Part shown: piece by piece, positions 7,909 through 16,561 of the stretch
Position numbering within the stretch: the stretch's first letter is position 1
How the letters are laid out: every line of letters begins with the position of its first letter
Origin: Trichomonas tenax
Taxonomy: Eukaryota; Parabasalia; Trichomonadida; Trichomonadidae
Assembly: GCA_023091735.1 (NCBI GenBank)
Contig: JALKBU010000270.1
Coordinates: 1-52,760, forward strand
Direction: 5' to 3'
Length of the DNA: 52,760 nt
Translations under genes and position numbers: made by a program
The notes under the pieces: generated by a model
Database searches by the model: none
Seen by the model: the letters and a program-made list of their open reading frames with translations, nothing else
What the model was told of the DNA's origin: nothing

Positions 7909-10110
7909 ATGTTTTGTAAATTAATTATGTGTCAAAAAAACATGATTGCTTATCAGAAACAAATCTGGGACACTCTTTTGGACAAAGAGAGTGGCCTTGT
8001 GATTTGCGGGAAGGGAATGGACACGATGGAGATTGTGAAGCAGCTCGTCGTCAAGTATTCTCAGGAGAGCCAGTTTGTTTTCGTTTTCGGATGCTCAGAG
8101 AACGCGAAATATAAGATAATTTGGGAGTGCGCCGACTGTGGTATCGAATTTCTCCCAAAAGACATCGAAAAAGCCACAGGCAAAAAAGAAAGAGATCAAG
8201 CGTACGCAGCAAGCAACGTTTTCTTTCATCGCCCGGGAATACTCGCAAAGGATTTCCTTCTTGATGCAATAGATCCACTAAAAATCAAGGGTTTTATTAT
8301 ATATAATGCAGAATCAGTTATTAAAGATCCTGGACTACAAACATCAATCGCTTACTTTAAATCTAAGAACCCTAATGGATTTATCAAAGCATTTTCTGAG
8401 AGACCGGCAGAATTTCTCGAATTATCCCAAATGATGGATTTATTATGGATTCGCTTTGTTTATTTCTCACCAAGATTCGAGGAAACAGTCAAATCATCGA
8501 TAAATACGTGCAAGATACAGATTGTACACATCGCAATTCATCCAGAAAGATTATCACCAAAAAAGAAACAGTCAGGAAAATTCTTACCGGCCATTAGCCA
8601 TGAATTTGCTTTGACGTTTGACCTTCTTTCAGCTCTGCATAAGTCGTTCATCGGGGAATACGGATCTTCACTGAATGTCAACGCAATAGAATCTTTAACG
8701 TTACCAAGGAAAATTCTAGAGCAGAGATGCACAATGGACACACATCAGGAGATACTATCAAGCATTATTTTCTTCAGAAATGCATTCTTCACGTTGCTTC
8801 ACCACCCGCCTTCGATATATTATGAGTTCATTGATTCACATCGTCCAAATCCACTTACTCCACAACTGTGGTCCCAATTTCCTGAAGTGGCGCCATTCTT
8901 CGAATCATTGAACAAATATCAGACAGATTCTCTTCCAGCGCCAAAACTGCAGTGTATATTAGACATTCTTCAGAAGCTTCCTAAGGATAAACGAGTATTG
9001 ATACTTGCAGAAGGAACAGTTACTGTTGTAATGATTGCTGAATATTTATCAAGTTTTGTTCCAAATACGGATTCGAAAAATTTATCAGACACACTTAAAC
9101 TGATAACAGAAGATGATGAAGAACCATTGATTGACGCTGAAGTATTTGGAGTAATGAATGCACCAATAATTATGCTTCAGGAAATGCATGCTCAAGCAGA
9201 TGTATTTGAGACTTTTGAACCTGATTTCGTTATATTTTGGGACGTCACTTTATTAGCAGTCAGAAGATTAGAAGTTTATAATACACGTGCAGGAAAAACC
9301 ATAACAGGATACAGCCTGTCATATGATGAAGCAAATGAAATGGCGGCATTAGAGTCATCGGTAGAAAGTGAAAATCAAGTTTTCACAAAGCTTATTTCGA
9401 AGTTGTCCACCATTACAAAACTTCCGCTTGAGCCATTTTCAAAAACAGATAGAAAGATAGTTGTAGATGATAGAGAGTTCAGGTCTTCAATGCCTTTGGC
9501 GCTGTTGAAAGCTGGATTCACAGTGACTCCTAGTGTCATTACTGTCGGAGATTATGTACTAACGAAAGATATTGTTGTCGAACGAAAAGCATTCAATGAT
9601 TTAGTTCAAAGTCTTAAGAGTGGAAGACTTCTTCAACAGATTCAAAGGATGCATAATTTTTATAAGTCTCCAATGCTGATGCTTGAGTTTGGCGATGTTG
9701 ATCAATTTAATGCTATTTCTGAATCTAGCAAGAATTCGCAAGTAATGGCAAAACTCGCCACAATTATTCGAGTGTTTCCGAACTTGAGATTAATTTGGGG
9801 AAGAAATGCAAATGAATGTGCCAGAACGTTGCTACTTCTTTCACGTGGAAAGGAGCAGCCTTCCCTTGAGGCAGCACAAGAAATGAGCAGTGATGGAAGC
9901 TACAATGATGATTCTCGGGCTGTTAGATTTTTGACCGTCATTCCATTTTTGACCAGAGATCATGTCAACACTTTATGCAGGCGATGTAAGAATATCAGAG
10001 AAATTCTCTCATTGCCTAAAGATGAAATGATGACATTACTTGGAGCTCAAATTGGAATCAAGCTTTTCTCTTTACTGCATTCACAGGCGAAGAATGCTAT
10101 AAAGATATGA
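7909..10110 (+). CDS. XPF/Rad1/ERCC4 structure-specific endonuclease subunit
   Basis: 733 residues. XPF pairs with ERCC1/Rad10 and incises 5' of DNA damage in nucleotide-excision repair and at branched DNA. The N-terminal ~450 residues correspond to XPF's degenerate helicase domain (MIAYQKQIWDTLLDKESGLV with ICGKG; GFIKAFSERP). The ERCC4 nuclease core follows at residues ~515-650: VVDDREFRSSMPLALLKAGF, then the intact metal-binding signature GDYVLTKDIVVERKAFNDL (family pattern GDxnERKxxxD). A tandem helix-hairpin-helix region ends the protein (residues ~665-733, FLTVIPFLTRDHVNTLCRRC). Human XPF is 916 residues, so this copy is compact. Other possible starts are Met-7 and Met-12. It begins 30 bases after the dead YeiH-like gene. 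The nuclease residues are intact, so it is probably functional. Confidence 0.93.
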   Translation: MFCKLIMCQKNMIAYQKQIWDTLLDKESGLVICGKGMDTMEIVKQLVVKYSQESQFVFVFGCSENAKYKIIWECADCGIEFLPKDIEKATGKKERDQAYAASNVFFHRPGILAKDFLLDAIDPLKIKGFIIYNAESVIKDPGLQTSIAYFKSKNPNGFIKAFSERPAEFLELSQMMDLLWIRFVYFSPRFEETVKSSINTCKIQIVHIAIHPERLSPKKKQSGKFLPAISHEFALTFDLLSALHKSFIGEYGSSLNVNAIESLTLPRKILEQRCTMDTHQEILSSIIFFRNAFFTLLHHPPSIYYEFIDSHRPNPLTPQLWSQFPEVAPFFESLNKYQTDSLPAPKLQCILDILQKLPKDKRVLILAEGTVTVVMIAEYLSSFVPNTDSKNLSDTLKLITEDDEEPLIDAEVFGVMNAPIIMLQEMHAQADVFETFEPDFVIFWDVTLLAVRRLEVYNTRAGKTITGYSLSYDEANEMAALESSVESENQVFTKLISKLSTITKLPLEPFSKTDRKIVVDDREFRSSMPLALLKAGFTVTPSVITVGDYVLTKDIVVERKAFNDLVQSLKSGRLLQQIQRMHNFYKSPMLMLEFGDVDQFNAISESSKNSQVMAKLATIIRVFPNLRLIWGRNANECARTLLLLSRGKEQPSLEAAQEMSSDGSYNDDSRAVRFLTVIPFLTRDHVNTLCRRCKNIREILSLPKDEMMTLLGAQIGIKLFSLLHSQAKNAIKI

Positions 10111-10174
10111 ATTATAGATGTTGTTTGTAAATATTATGAATAAATTTAATCAAATAATAATAATAAAAATACAG

Positions 10175-13100
10175 TTATTGTTTGTTATAAGGATATGTAA
10201 GTGAGTCTTTGATTGCTTGCTGGAGTTTGTGAATACTGATTGGCTTACTCACGAACTGATTCATTCCGCTCTCTCTGCATTCATCCTCATCTTCTTTCAT
10301 GATCGAAGCAGTCATGGCGAAGATTGGGATTCCATTCTTAGAATTGTTGTCTTTCTCCATCTTTCTAATTAATCTAGCAGCACTTGGTCCGTCCATAACG
10401 GGCATGTGATGGTCCATGAAAATAACACTATAATGAGCCTTTTGGATAATTTCAACGGCCTCTTGTCCGTTCGAGACAATGTCAAACTTCACGTTCAGCT
10501 TCTCGAGCAGCTTCGAGATAACCAGTTGATTCATTGGAGTGTCTTCCGCAACTAGAATCTTGTAATTATCATCGGGAGTGGCATACTCGTGTGTTTGATT
10601 ATTAATACTAGAAACCTTATGCATGCATGTTTGGATGAAGAACTGGCAAAAGTGGAGCCAGAATTGGCTTTGAGGAACTATGTTGAAATCACCCTTAATG
10701 ACAGGCGGTGTCAGTCTTGTGATGCAAATGATTGAAATATGTGGATATTTCTTCTTCAACTCAATTGCAATGGAAAGCTGAGGAATTGTGTTTCTTGCAA
10801 TCACAACAAGGAGTTTGTCAGTAACTTTTGATGGTTCGTAAAGTAAGTTCATACCGGTGAAGAATGCGTGAGACTCTGGGGTGCCCTGTATTACACATTC
10901 TGGGCACAAGAAGAGAAGCCCCCATCCGTACCTCTTCATTCTTCGAGGGATGTATGTGCATAGCATTGGTTCAAATGGTAATTCAACTTCGAAAACAACA
11001 CCATCATCATTATCTTTGACATTAATCTTCCCATGAATAAGATCAACCAAGCGCTTCACGAGGGCAAGGGAAGTACCTTCGCAGCGAACAGTGCAATTGC
11101 CAGATCCGAGTGAACCAAAAGCAACGAAAAGTGAAAGTCTTTCTTCAGGTGTAATATGAGAACCTGAATCCTCGACTCTCACGAGCAAATTGCCCTTAGG
11201 AAGAACTTGCGATATTGTTGCGTTAACGTAGCCTCTCTCTGTGCATCTGATAGCGTTGGAGATAAGGTTGTTCATGATACGTGCCAAGAAGTGTGGTTCA
11301 CCTCTGTACATCGATGGAGTGCCAGGAATAATTTCGCATCTGAGTTCAACACCGGAGTCAATCGCACGTTGCTCAAATCCTTGCGTTACAGAAACAGCCA
11401 AATCGAACGTGTTGAATGGGACGTCTTCTGGAATCATACAATTCTGATCGATTTTAGCAATATCCAATGTATCGTTCAGCAATTCTAACAGCTTGACAAA
11501 TGACATTCTAATGCATCTGAGAATTTCTGAATTGTTCTTAGCTAATTCGGTACCATCCAAGAGCTCGAGGAGGCCGTTCATACCATTAAGCGGCGTTCTA
11601 ATTTCATGCGACATGTTTGCCAAATACCTGGACTTGGCATTGTTGGCTTCATCAGCGCGCTTTGTCTGTTGTTCGATTTGGTTGAACATGGAGAATAGCT
11701 CTGTTCGATCGAGTAATATGCCAATGACTTTTCCTGACTCTGTTCTGAAGCCTTTGATTGTATAATGCTTCATTCTATCGAAAATCATTGTCGCCTCAAG
11801 CTCAATTTGTGTTCCTTCCTCTAATGCAGACCTGAACTGTTTGATGAGATTTGGCTGATCATCAATCGAGATGTTGTGTTCAATGAATGACCGGTTAATT
11901 GTGATTGTGTGGCATTTCTCTGGTGGGCGAGTTAAGATGTACTGATGGTCATAGTTATTCTGGAATGTGAATGAAACAACATTGGTGTATCTAAGAGCTG
12001 TGTCGACCGTCGATGAGAGATCATTGAATGTATCTTCTATTTGTGCCTCCTTAGAGTTGTTAAACACATAAATCAAAATCAAGTCTGATGATGTCATCTC
12101 CATAGAAATACGCGAATGGGAGAATCCGATGTCATAATACTCGAAGAAAACATCGAGTTTTTCGTAATTAGATGTACCGCTGAGCAAGTTCTGGAATGCA
12201 ATATCATACTGCTGCCTGCTGTCGTGGTGAATAAGTGTGTAAATATCTTTAGCGTGTGGCTGAGGAATGGATTTGAAATGATTGATGATGGAAGGAATAC
12301 CAACGAAAGAAACGATGCGCTTTGAGATAGGATCAATAACAAAGAAAGCGAATCTCTTTGTTTCAGCAGGGAATGTTGTATAATCATCTTCCGGTGAAAA
12401 TCTCTGATTGATTGAATCAAACTGTGGGAATGGGAATATGTATCCGGATTCCTGGTATTCTTTGCTGTGAAAGAGGAAGAAAGGAACGTATGTACCATTT
12501 GAAGAGAGAGCTCTAACAATGGATATAGGTGTTCCAAGCTTGATTTTCCTGATGTCATCCGGATGCAGCAATGAAAGGAGTTTCTTTGGAGACTCATATC
12601 CGAGCAACCTTGAAATTGTATAATCAATGAACTGCGGTAATGTAGTGTAGCCGAACCTTTGAAGATGCAAAAGTCTGAGCATATCGAATTTCTCTTTCCT
12701 CTTGAATCTGAAGCTTGTTTCCGCTTGGAACACGTTTGACATATCACATATAAGATATGATATAATATAATTGTTCATAACTTGATCGAAGCATCGGACA
12801 GCGCGGATATTGTACCAATTCCAATCAGGACCCAATCTCATAAACAATTCTGTCTTATTACTCTTTTTGAGGAGGTGCTCAGTGTTATCGTGTATTAATT
12901 TGTACTCTGACTCTCCGTTTATCAAAGACGTTTTTCCGAATTTGTGGATTATCTTTGAATCCATTGTTTCGAGGATGCAATACTTTCCAGTTGCGCGGTA
13001 CAACCTGTCGAGCCTGCTGAATCTTGTTCTGACGGAATTTGAATCGACGATACGATAAAATGTGATGAAAATTGTGGCAAACTCGAGCCACATGCTTTCT

Positions 13101-14608
13101 TGTGCGCGCAAAAACAGTTTTTCTCTTGATGTTCCAATAAACATCGAAATATTCTGATTTAACAGAGATACTAATGTGCCGCTAATGTATAACTTGTCTG
13201 TTGTAACTGAGATCGACTTAATAGAAGTATTATCTGCTAATTTAAGAGATCTAACGAAGTTTATCATTTCATCTTCGTATTCTGCTGATTGTCCAATTAA
13301 ATGGATGACATCGATTTTATCAGTAATGCTGAAGACACCGATAACAAGGGCGTCGAGTTTGTTGATTATTTGCCTGCCCCAATTTTCTGAAAGTGGCGAA
13401 TTTCCACTTGTGTTAAGAATATCGTAGATAATATCAGCATAAATACTCTGTATTGATGTTGACAATAGCCTGTGCTGGCCGCATGGCAAATCGATGTTTT
13501 GTTCTGGATGAAGCAAAATCGAACAATCCCTTCCATACAGCTTAGCTTTTACCTCCAAAACTGGTTCTCCACTGCTTGCTCTCCTCATTTGGGCATGAAC
13601 CGGAGATCCTTCTTTGAATTCCTCGTTCGTAATAACGCCGCCATGAGTCTGGAAGTCCTGAACGATCTGCTTATCTTTCTTAATCGCCTGTGTTTCGCAC
13701 GCAATGTAGCTGAATCCGCATTTTAATATGATAAAACGAAGCGCTGGGTCTGCAGTCGAATTTGGATTGAAAGATGTTGTGAAAATCGAAGATTTGGCAT
13801 TTTTGATAAATTTAGAGAGTTTCGATGCTTCTTTCTCTGGTTGACTCGTAAGATAAAGACCGTTTTTCGTGAGGAAATATACTTGTGGAATATTAATGGT
13901 GCTTTTTCTGATTATAATCAACGAAATTAACAAAGCCGAAAACAGCAAGCTAATAAAACGCACGAAGGTGAAAAATCGATACATATATCTTCTATCACAA
14001 TTATTCATGTGAATTGGAGACTTAGGGCCATAAACGTATGTAACATAGTGTTTCGGCAATTTTCCATTGAATACTATCATTTGGTATTGATCGTAGAGCT
14101 TATTTGATATTAAATGCGTTGCTTTCGATATGTTACTTGTAATGTTTCGACCAATTTTGAGCTTCAAATTGGTACTTCCGAAGAAGTTATCGATAAAATA
14201 CGTTTCTTGAGAAGGTATCGAGCTGGTCTTGATTTGATATGTATAGATTTTTGGATATTCCGAGATGGCTGAGCATCTCATCATTTTCCCTGGTATGAAT
14301 ATAGGTGACTCTGCAATGAAATACTTATGGCTTGCGGAATCTGAATATGATTCGATATTATAAACACGATACTGAGACTTCGAAAAGTATGTGGTGGGAT
14401 CTATGTAGCCTCTAGCATCATGCATCGCATGAGACCATTGAAGAAAAAAAAGAATAAAAGAGAAAAACAAAATCAAATTGATGGCGGTTTTTAGGCAAAA
14501 AAAATTCCTTAGTAAAAAAGTGACATAAGAGAATAATGTGACATCTTTAAAAAATGCCCAATGAAAGGCCACAATGTTATCAAACGCTCTCAAAGTGAAT
14601 CCATCCAT
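10175..14608 (-). CDS. hybrid sensor histidine kinase with receiver domain, 1,477 aa
   Basis: A large membrane-anchored hybrid histidine kinase. Hydrophobic segments at residues ~30-58 and ~215-240 (RFISLLFSALLISLIIIR) bracket an extracytoplasmic region. A long cytoplasmic part with PAS-like stretches precedes a HisKA domain with intact H-box (NMSHEIRTPLNGMNGLLELL, His near residue 1000). The HATPase_c domain has a good N-box (IMNNLISNAI). However, the G1 box reads DSGSHI (usual DxGxG) and G2 reads GTSLAL (usual GxGxG), so ATP binding may be altered. The C-terminal receiver (~1345-1470) is canonical: AEDTP acidic pair, FMDHHMPVMDG phospho-acceptor Asp, MTAS Thr/Ser, and the SKP Lys. Such kinases normally pass phosphate His to Asp and on to an HPt protein. 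No HPt or separate regulator is seen nearby. It is tail to tail with XPF, 64 bases apart. Confidence 0.9.
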   Translation of the reverse strand: MDGFTLRAFDNIVAFHWAFFKDVTLFSYVTFLLRNFFCLKTAINLILFFSFILFFLQWSHAMHDARGYIDPTTYFSKSQYRVYNIESYSDSASHKYFIAESPIFIPGKMMRCSAISEYPKIYTYQIKTSSIPSQETYFIDNFFGSTNLKLKIGRNITSNISKATHLISNKLYDQYQMIVFNGKLPKHYVTYVYGPKSPIHMNNCDRRYMYRFFTFVRFISLLFSALLISLIIIRKSTINIPQVYFLTKNGLYLTSQPEKEASKLSKFIKNAKSSIFTTSFNPNSTADPALRFIILKCGFSYIACETQAIKKDKQIVQDFQTHGGVITNEEFKEGSPVHAQMRRASSGEPVLEVKAKLYGRDCSILLHPEQNIDLPCGQHRLLSTSIQSIYADIIYDILNTSGNSPLSENWGRQIINKLDALVIGVFSITDKIDVIHLIGQSAEYEDEMINFVRSLKLADNTSIKSISVTTDKLYISGTLVSLLNQNISMFIGTSREKLFLRAQESMWLEFATIFITFYRIVDSNSVRTRFSRLDRLYRATGKYCILETMDSKIIHKFGKTSLINGESEYKLIHDNTEHLLKKSNKTELFMRLGPDWNWYNIRAVRCFDQVMNNYIISYLICDMSNVFQAETSFRFKRKEKFDMLRLLHLQRFGYTTLPQFIDYTISRLLGYESPKKLLSLLHPDDIRKIKLGTPISIVRALSSNGTYVPFFLFHSKEYQESGYIFPFPQFDSINQRFSPEDDYTTFPAETKRFAFFVIDPISKRIVSFVGIPSIINHFKSIPQPHAKDIYTLIHHDSRQQYDIAFQNLLSGTSNYEKLDVFFEYYDIGFSHSRISMEMTSSDLILIYVFNNSKEAQIEDTFNDLSSTVDTALRYTNVVSFTFQNNYDHQYILTRPPEKCHTITINRSFIEHNISIDDQPNLIKQFRSALEEGTQIELEATMIFDRMKHYTIKGFRTESGKVIGILLDRTELFSMFNQIEQQTKRADEANNAKSRYLANMSHEIRTPLNGMNGLLELLDGTELAKNNSEILRCIRMSFVKLLELLNDTLDIAKIDQNCMIPEDVPFNTFDLAVSVTQGFEQRAIDSGVELRCEIIPGTPSMYRGEPHFLARIMNNLISNAIRCTERGYVNATISQVLPKGNLLVRVEDSGSHITPEERLSLFVAFGSLGSGNCTVRCEGTSLALVKRLVDLIHGKINVKDNDDGVVFEVELPFEPMLCTYIPRRMKRYGWGLLFLCPECVIQGTPESHAFFTGMNLLYEPSKVTDKLLVVIARNTIPQLSIAIELKKKYPHISIICITRLTPPVIKGDFNIVPQSQFWLHFCQFFIQTCMHKVSSINNQTHEYATPDDNYKILVAEDTPMNQLVISKLLEKLNVKFDIVSNGQEAVEIIQKAHYSVIFMDHHMPVMDGPSAARLIRKMEKDNNSKNGIPIFAMTASIMKEDEDECRESGMNQFVSKPISIHKLQQAIKDSLTYPYNKQ

Positions 14609-15131
14609 AGCTGCTCCTCCACATTATCTCGAAATTTATAATGATATCATTAGATGTTTGCAAATTAGATAAAACAGTCCAAAATCCCATTGATAAAACC
14701 CTACTGTTCAAATGATCAACTTCAACAATGTCTGATTTTATGAATATAAAATCAGACATTGTTCAATGTTACCGTTTTCAAACTATCACATTCCGGCTAA
14801 ATAAACTACCCCCTCTTCTTTTATTATAATTTTAGCAATAATATTTTGAAAATATATTAAAAACATATGGTAAAGATAAAATTACAATAGCAATCCATTA
14901 AAAAACTATTCTATATCATTTTCTTAATTATGAAGTCTTATAAAATCTCTTTTTCAAGTCAAAAAAGCTTATTGTTCAAATATATAACTTTTTTATAAAT
15001 TTATTAAAAGAAAATCAATGTCATGTAATCATTGCATATATCGTATATATTCCACAGAGACATTTTTCCTCACAAAATACGATTATTTCGAACACAAATA
15101 ATTTGAGAAGTTTGTTCCGACCTTTCGCACA
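14609..15131. other. 523-bp divergent intergenic region (histidine kinase / uL30)
   Basis: The region separates two divergent starts, so it must hold both promoters. It is AT-rich with no frame. The notable content is the perfect 17-bp hairpin at 14724-14763 and several A/T runs nearer the ribosomal gene. A TCATTATAA on the minus strand about 30-40 bases before the kinase ATG could be its Inr. No clear TCACTTTT motif precedes the uL30 ATG. Confidence 0.5.
14724..14763. repeat. perfect 17-bp inverted repeat in divergent promoter region
   Basis: AACAATGTCTGATTTTA at 14724-14740 and its exact reverse complement at 14747-14763 are separated by six bases. It sits about 120 bases before the histidine-kinase ATG and 370 before uL30. 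It could be a hairpin, a dimeric protein-binding site or the relic of a small insertion. Confidence 0.85.
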
Positions 15132-15851
15132 ATGTCCAAGCCAATGCCTGAGTGCCTTAAGAAGATTGAGGAGCGCAAGAACGCCCAGAAGCAAGCCTAC
15201 CTCAAGAAGAAGGATGAACTCCTCGCCGCCGCCAAGGCTAACGAGGCCAAGATCCAGGAGCGCGCTAAGAAGTACGCCGCTGAGTACGTCGCCTCCGTCA
15301 AGGCTGAGTTCGATGCTGAGAACAAGGCTTTCGCCGACAAGGCTTTCTACGTCCCAGCTGAGGCCAAGTTCGCCCTCGTCATTCGTACAAAGGGTACAAA
15401 CAAGCTTCACCCAGACGTCCGCAAGATCCTCGCTCTCTTCCGCCTCCGCCAGAAGTACAACGCTACATTCGTCCGCCTCAACAAGGCCACAATCGAGATG
15501 CTCAAGCGCTGCACACCACAGGTTGCCTTCGGCTACCCATCTGTCGAGATGGTCCGCAAGCTCATTTACCGCCATGGTGCTGCTTCCCTCAATGGCCAGC
15601 GTCTTCCAATCACAGACAACCAGATCGTCAAGGTCGGCCTCGGCCAGTTCGGCATCGAGTCTGTTGAAGACCTCGCCCACGAGATCTACACAGTTGGTCC
15701 AAACTTCGCTGCTGCTAACCGCTTCCTTGCCCCATTCAAGCTCCACGCTCCAAAGGGTGGCATGAGAAAGGTTAAACGCCACTACATCGAGGGTGGTGAC
15801 TATGGCAACCGTGAGAACCTTCTTGACGAGCTCGTTGAGAGAATGATCTAA
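15132..15851 (+). CDS. RPL7: 60S ribosomal protein uL30 (RPL7)
   Basis: 239 residues, the normal eukaryotic length. A lysine-rich N-terminal helix (EERKNAQKQAYLKKKDELLA) precedes the uL30 core: FALVIRTKGTNKLHPDVRKI, LFRLRQKYNATFVRLNKAT, and the hallmark GYPSVEMVRKLIYRHGAASL. The C-terminus has FKLHAPKGGMRKVKRHYIEG and ENLLDELVERM. The protein contacts 5S and 28S rRNA in the large subunit. Codons are strongly C-ending (CTC, GTC, ATC, GCC), unlike the surrounding AT-rich genes, as expected of a very highly expressed gene. The stop is within TAAATAAAT, consistent with the trichomonad UAAA polyadenylation signal overlapping the stop codon. Confidence 0.97.
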   Translation: MSKPMPECLKKIEERKNAQKQAYLKKKDELLAAAKANEAKIQERAKKYAAEYVASVKAEFDAENKAFADKAFYVPAEAKFALVIRTKGTNKLHPDVRKILALFRLRQKYNATFVRLNKATIEMLKRCTPQVAFGYPSVEMVRKLIYRHGAASLNGQRLPITDNQIVKVGLGQFGIESVEDLAHEIYTVGPNFAAANRFLAPFKLHAPKGGMRKVKRHYIEGGDYGNRENLLDELVERMI

Positions 15852-16056
15852 ATAAATATTTCATATCTGTGCTAGAACACAGGTATTAACCAACCATCAA
15901 TACCCCCCTTTTTTAAGATTTCAATATTTAAATCAAAAATTAGATAATAAATATTTTATACTAAAATATCATTTTTTTACAATCAACAAACAATAACATC
16001 CACACTAAGCATGGATTAAGGGTATAATTCTAACATTATAAAATCCAAAAATATAA

Positions 16057-16497
16057 TTAGTAAGGGATATAGTCTGTGAGTTGGTATAAGAATGCATATA
16101 GCAAAAAGCAGTAAACTGTGCCGTATATTCTGAATAATGGCCACGTTGTGAAAACAGCGAGAATAAAGGAGACAACATACAACACCATGCAGAGATAGCA
16201 GTTATACGGATAGACTGTAAACCATCTTTCAACTGGGACTACTTTGATTGGATTTTTCTTGAAAATGAGTTTAAAGTAAAGGTAAGCATAAGCAAAGATC
16301 GAAGCAAAGAAAGTGGATATAGTTGCATACAATAAATATGGATTGAAATATCGATCAATTTGATGTTTTGAATAAAAGTAAAGCATCTGCGTAAAAATAA
16401 GGAGGCCTACAACCGAAAGGATATCACCAATGACACGGAGTGGCGTTCTGTTGATTCTAAATGAGAAAGATCCACTAAAAAATGTTATCTTTCCCAT
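16057..16497 (-). CDS. small four-helix membrane protein
   Basis: About 146 residues from the Met that begins MGKITFFSGSFSFRINRTP. An upstream in-frame Met at 16560 gives 167 residues but adds a Phe/Asn-rich stretch that is probably not translated. Four hydrophobic segments are visible: VIGDILSVVGLLIFTQMLYF, YLLYATISTFFASIFAYAYL, YLCMVLYVVSFILAVFTTWP and FRIYGTVYCFLLYAFLYQL. The layout (short N-terminus, two hairpins) is like small ER/Golgi membrane proteins such as the TMEM family, but no specific family is recognised. It lies 64 bases downstream of the coiled-coil gene on the same strand. Confidence 0.65.
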   Translation of the reverse strand: MGKITFFSGSFSFRINRTPLRVIGDILSVVGLLIFTQMLYFYSKHQIDRYFNPYLLYATISTFFASIFAYAYLYFKLIFKKNPIKVVPVERWFTVYPYNCYLCMVLYVVSFILAVFTTWPLFRIYGTVYCFLLYAFLYQLTDYIPY

Positions 16498-16561
16498 TCT
16501 ATTTTTTTTTGACACGTTTTTCGAAAAAAAATTGTTGAATCCTAAAAACAAACAAAACATT

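Noticed and set aside
15021..15782. 253-residue minus-strand frame and 220-residue plus-frame over uL30
   Set aside because: Both are shadows created by the C-rich codon bias of the ribosomal gene.
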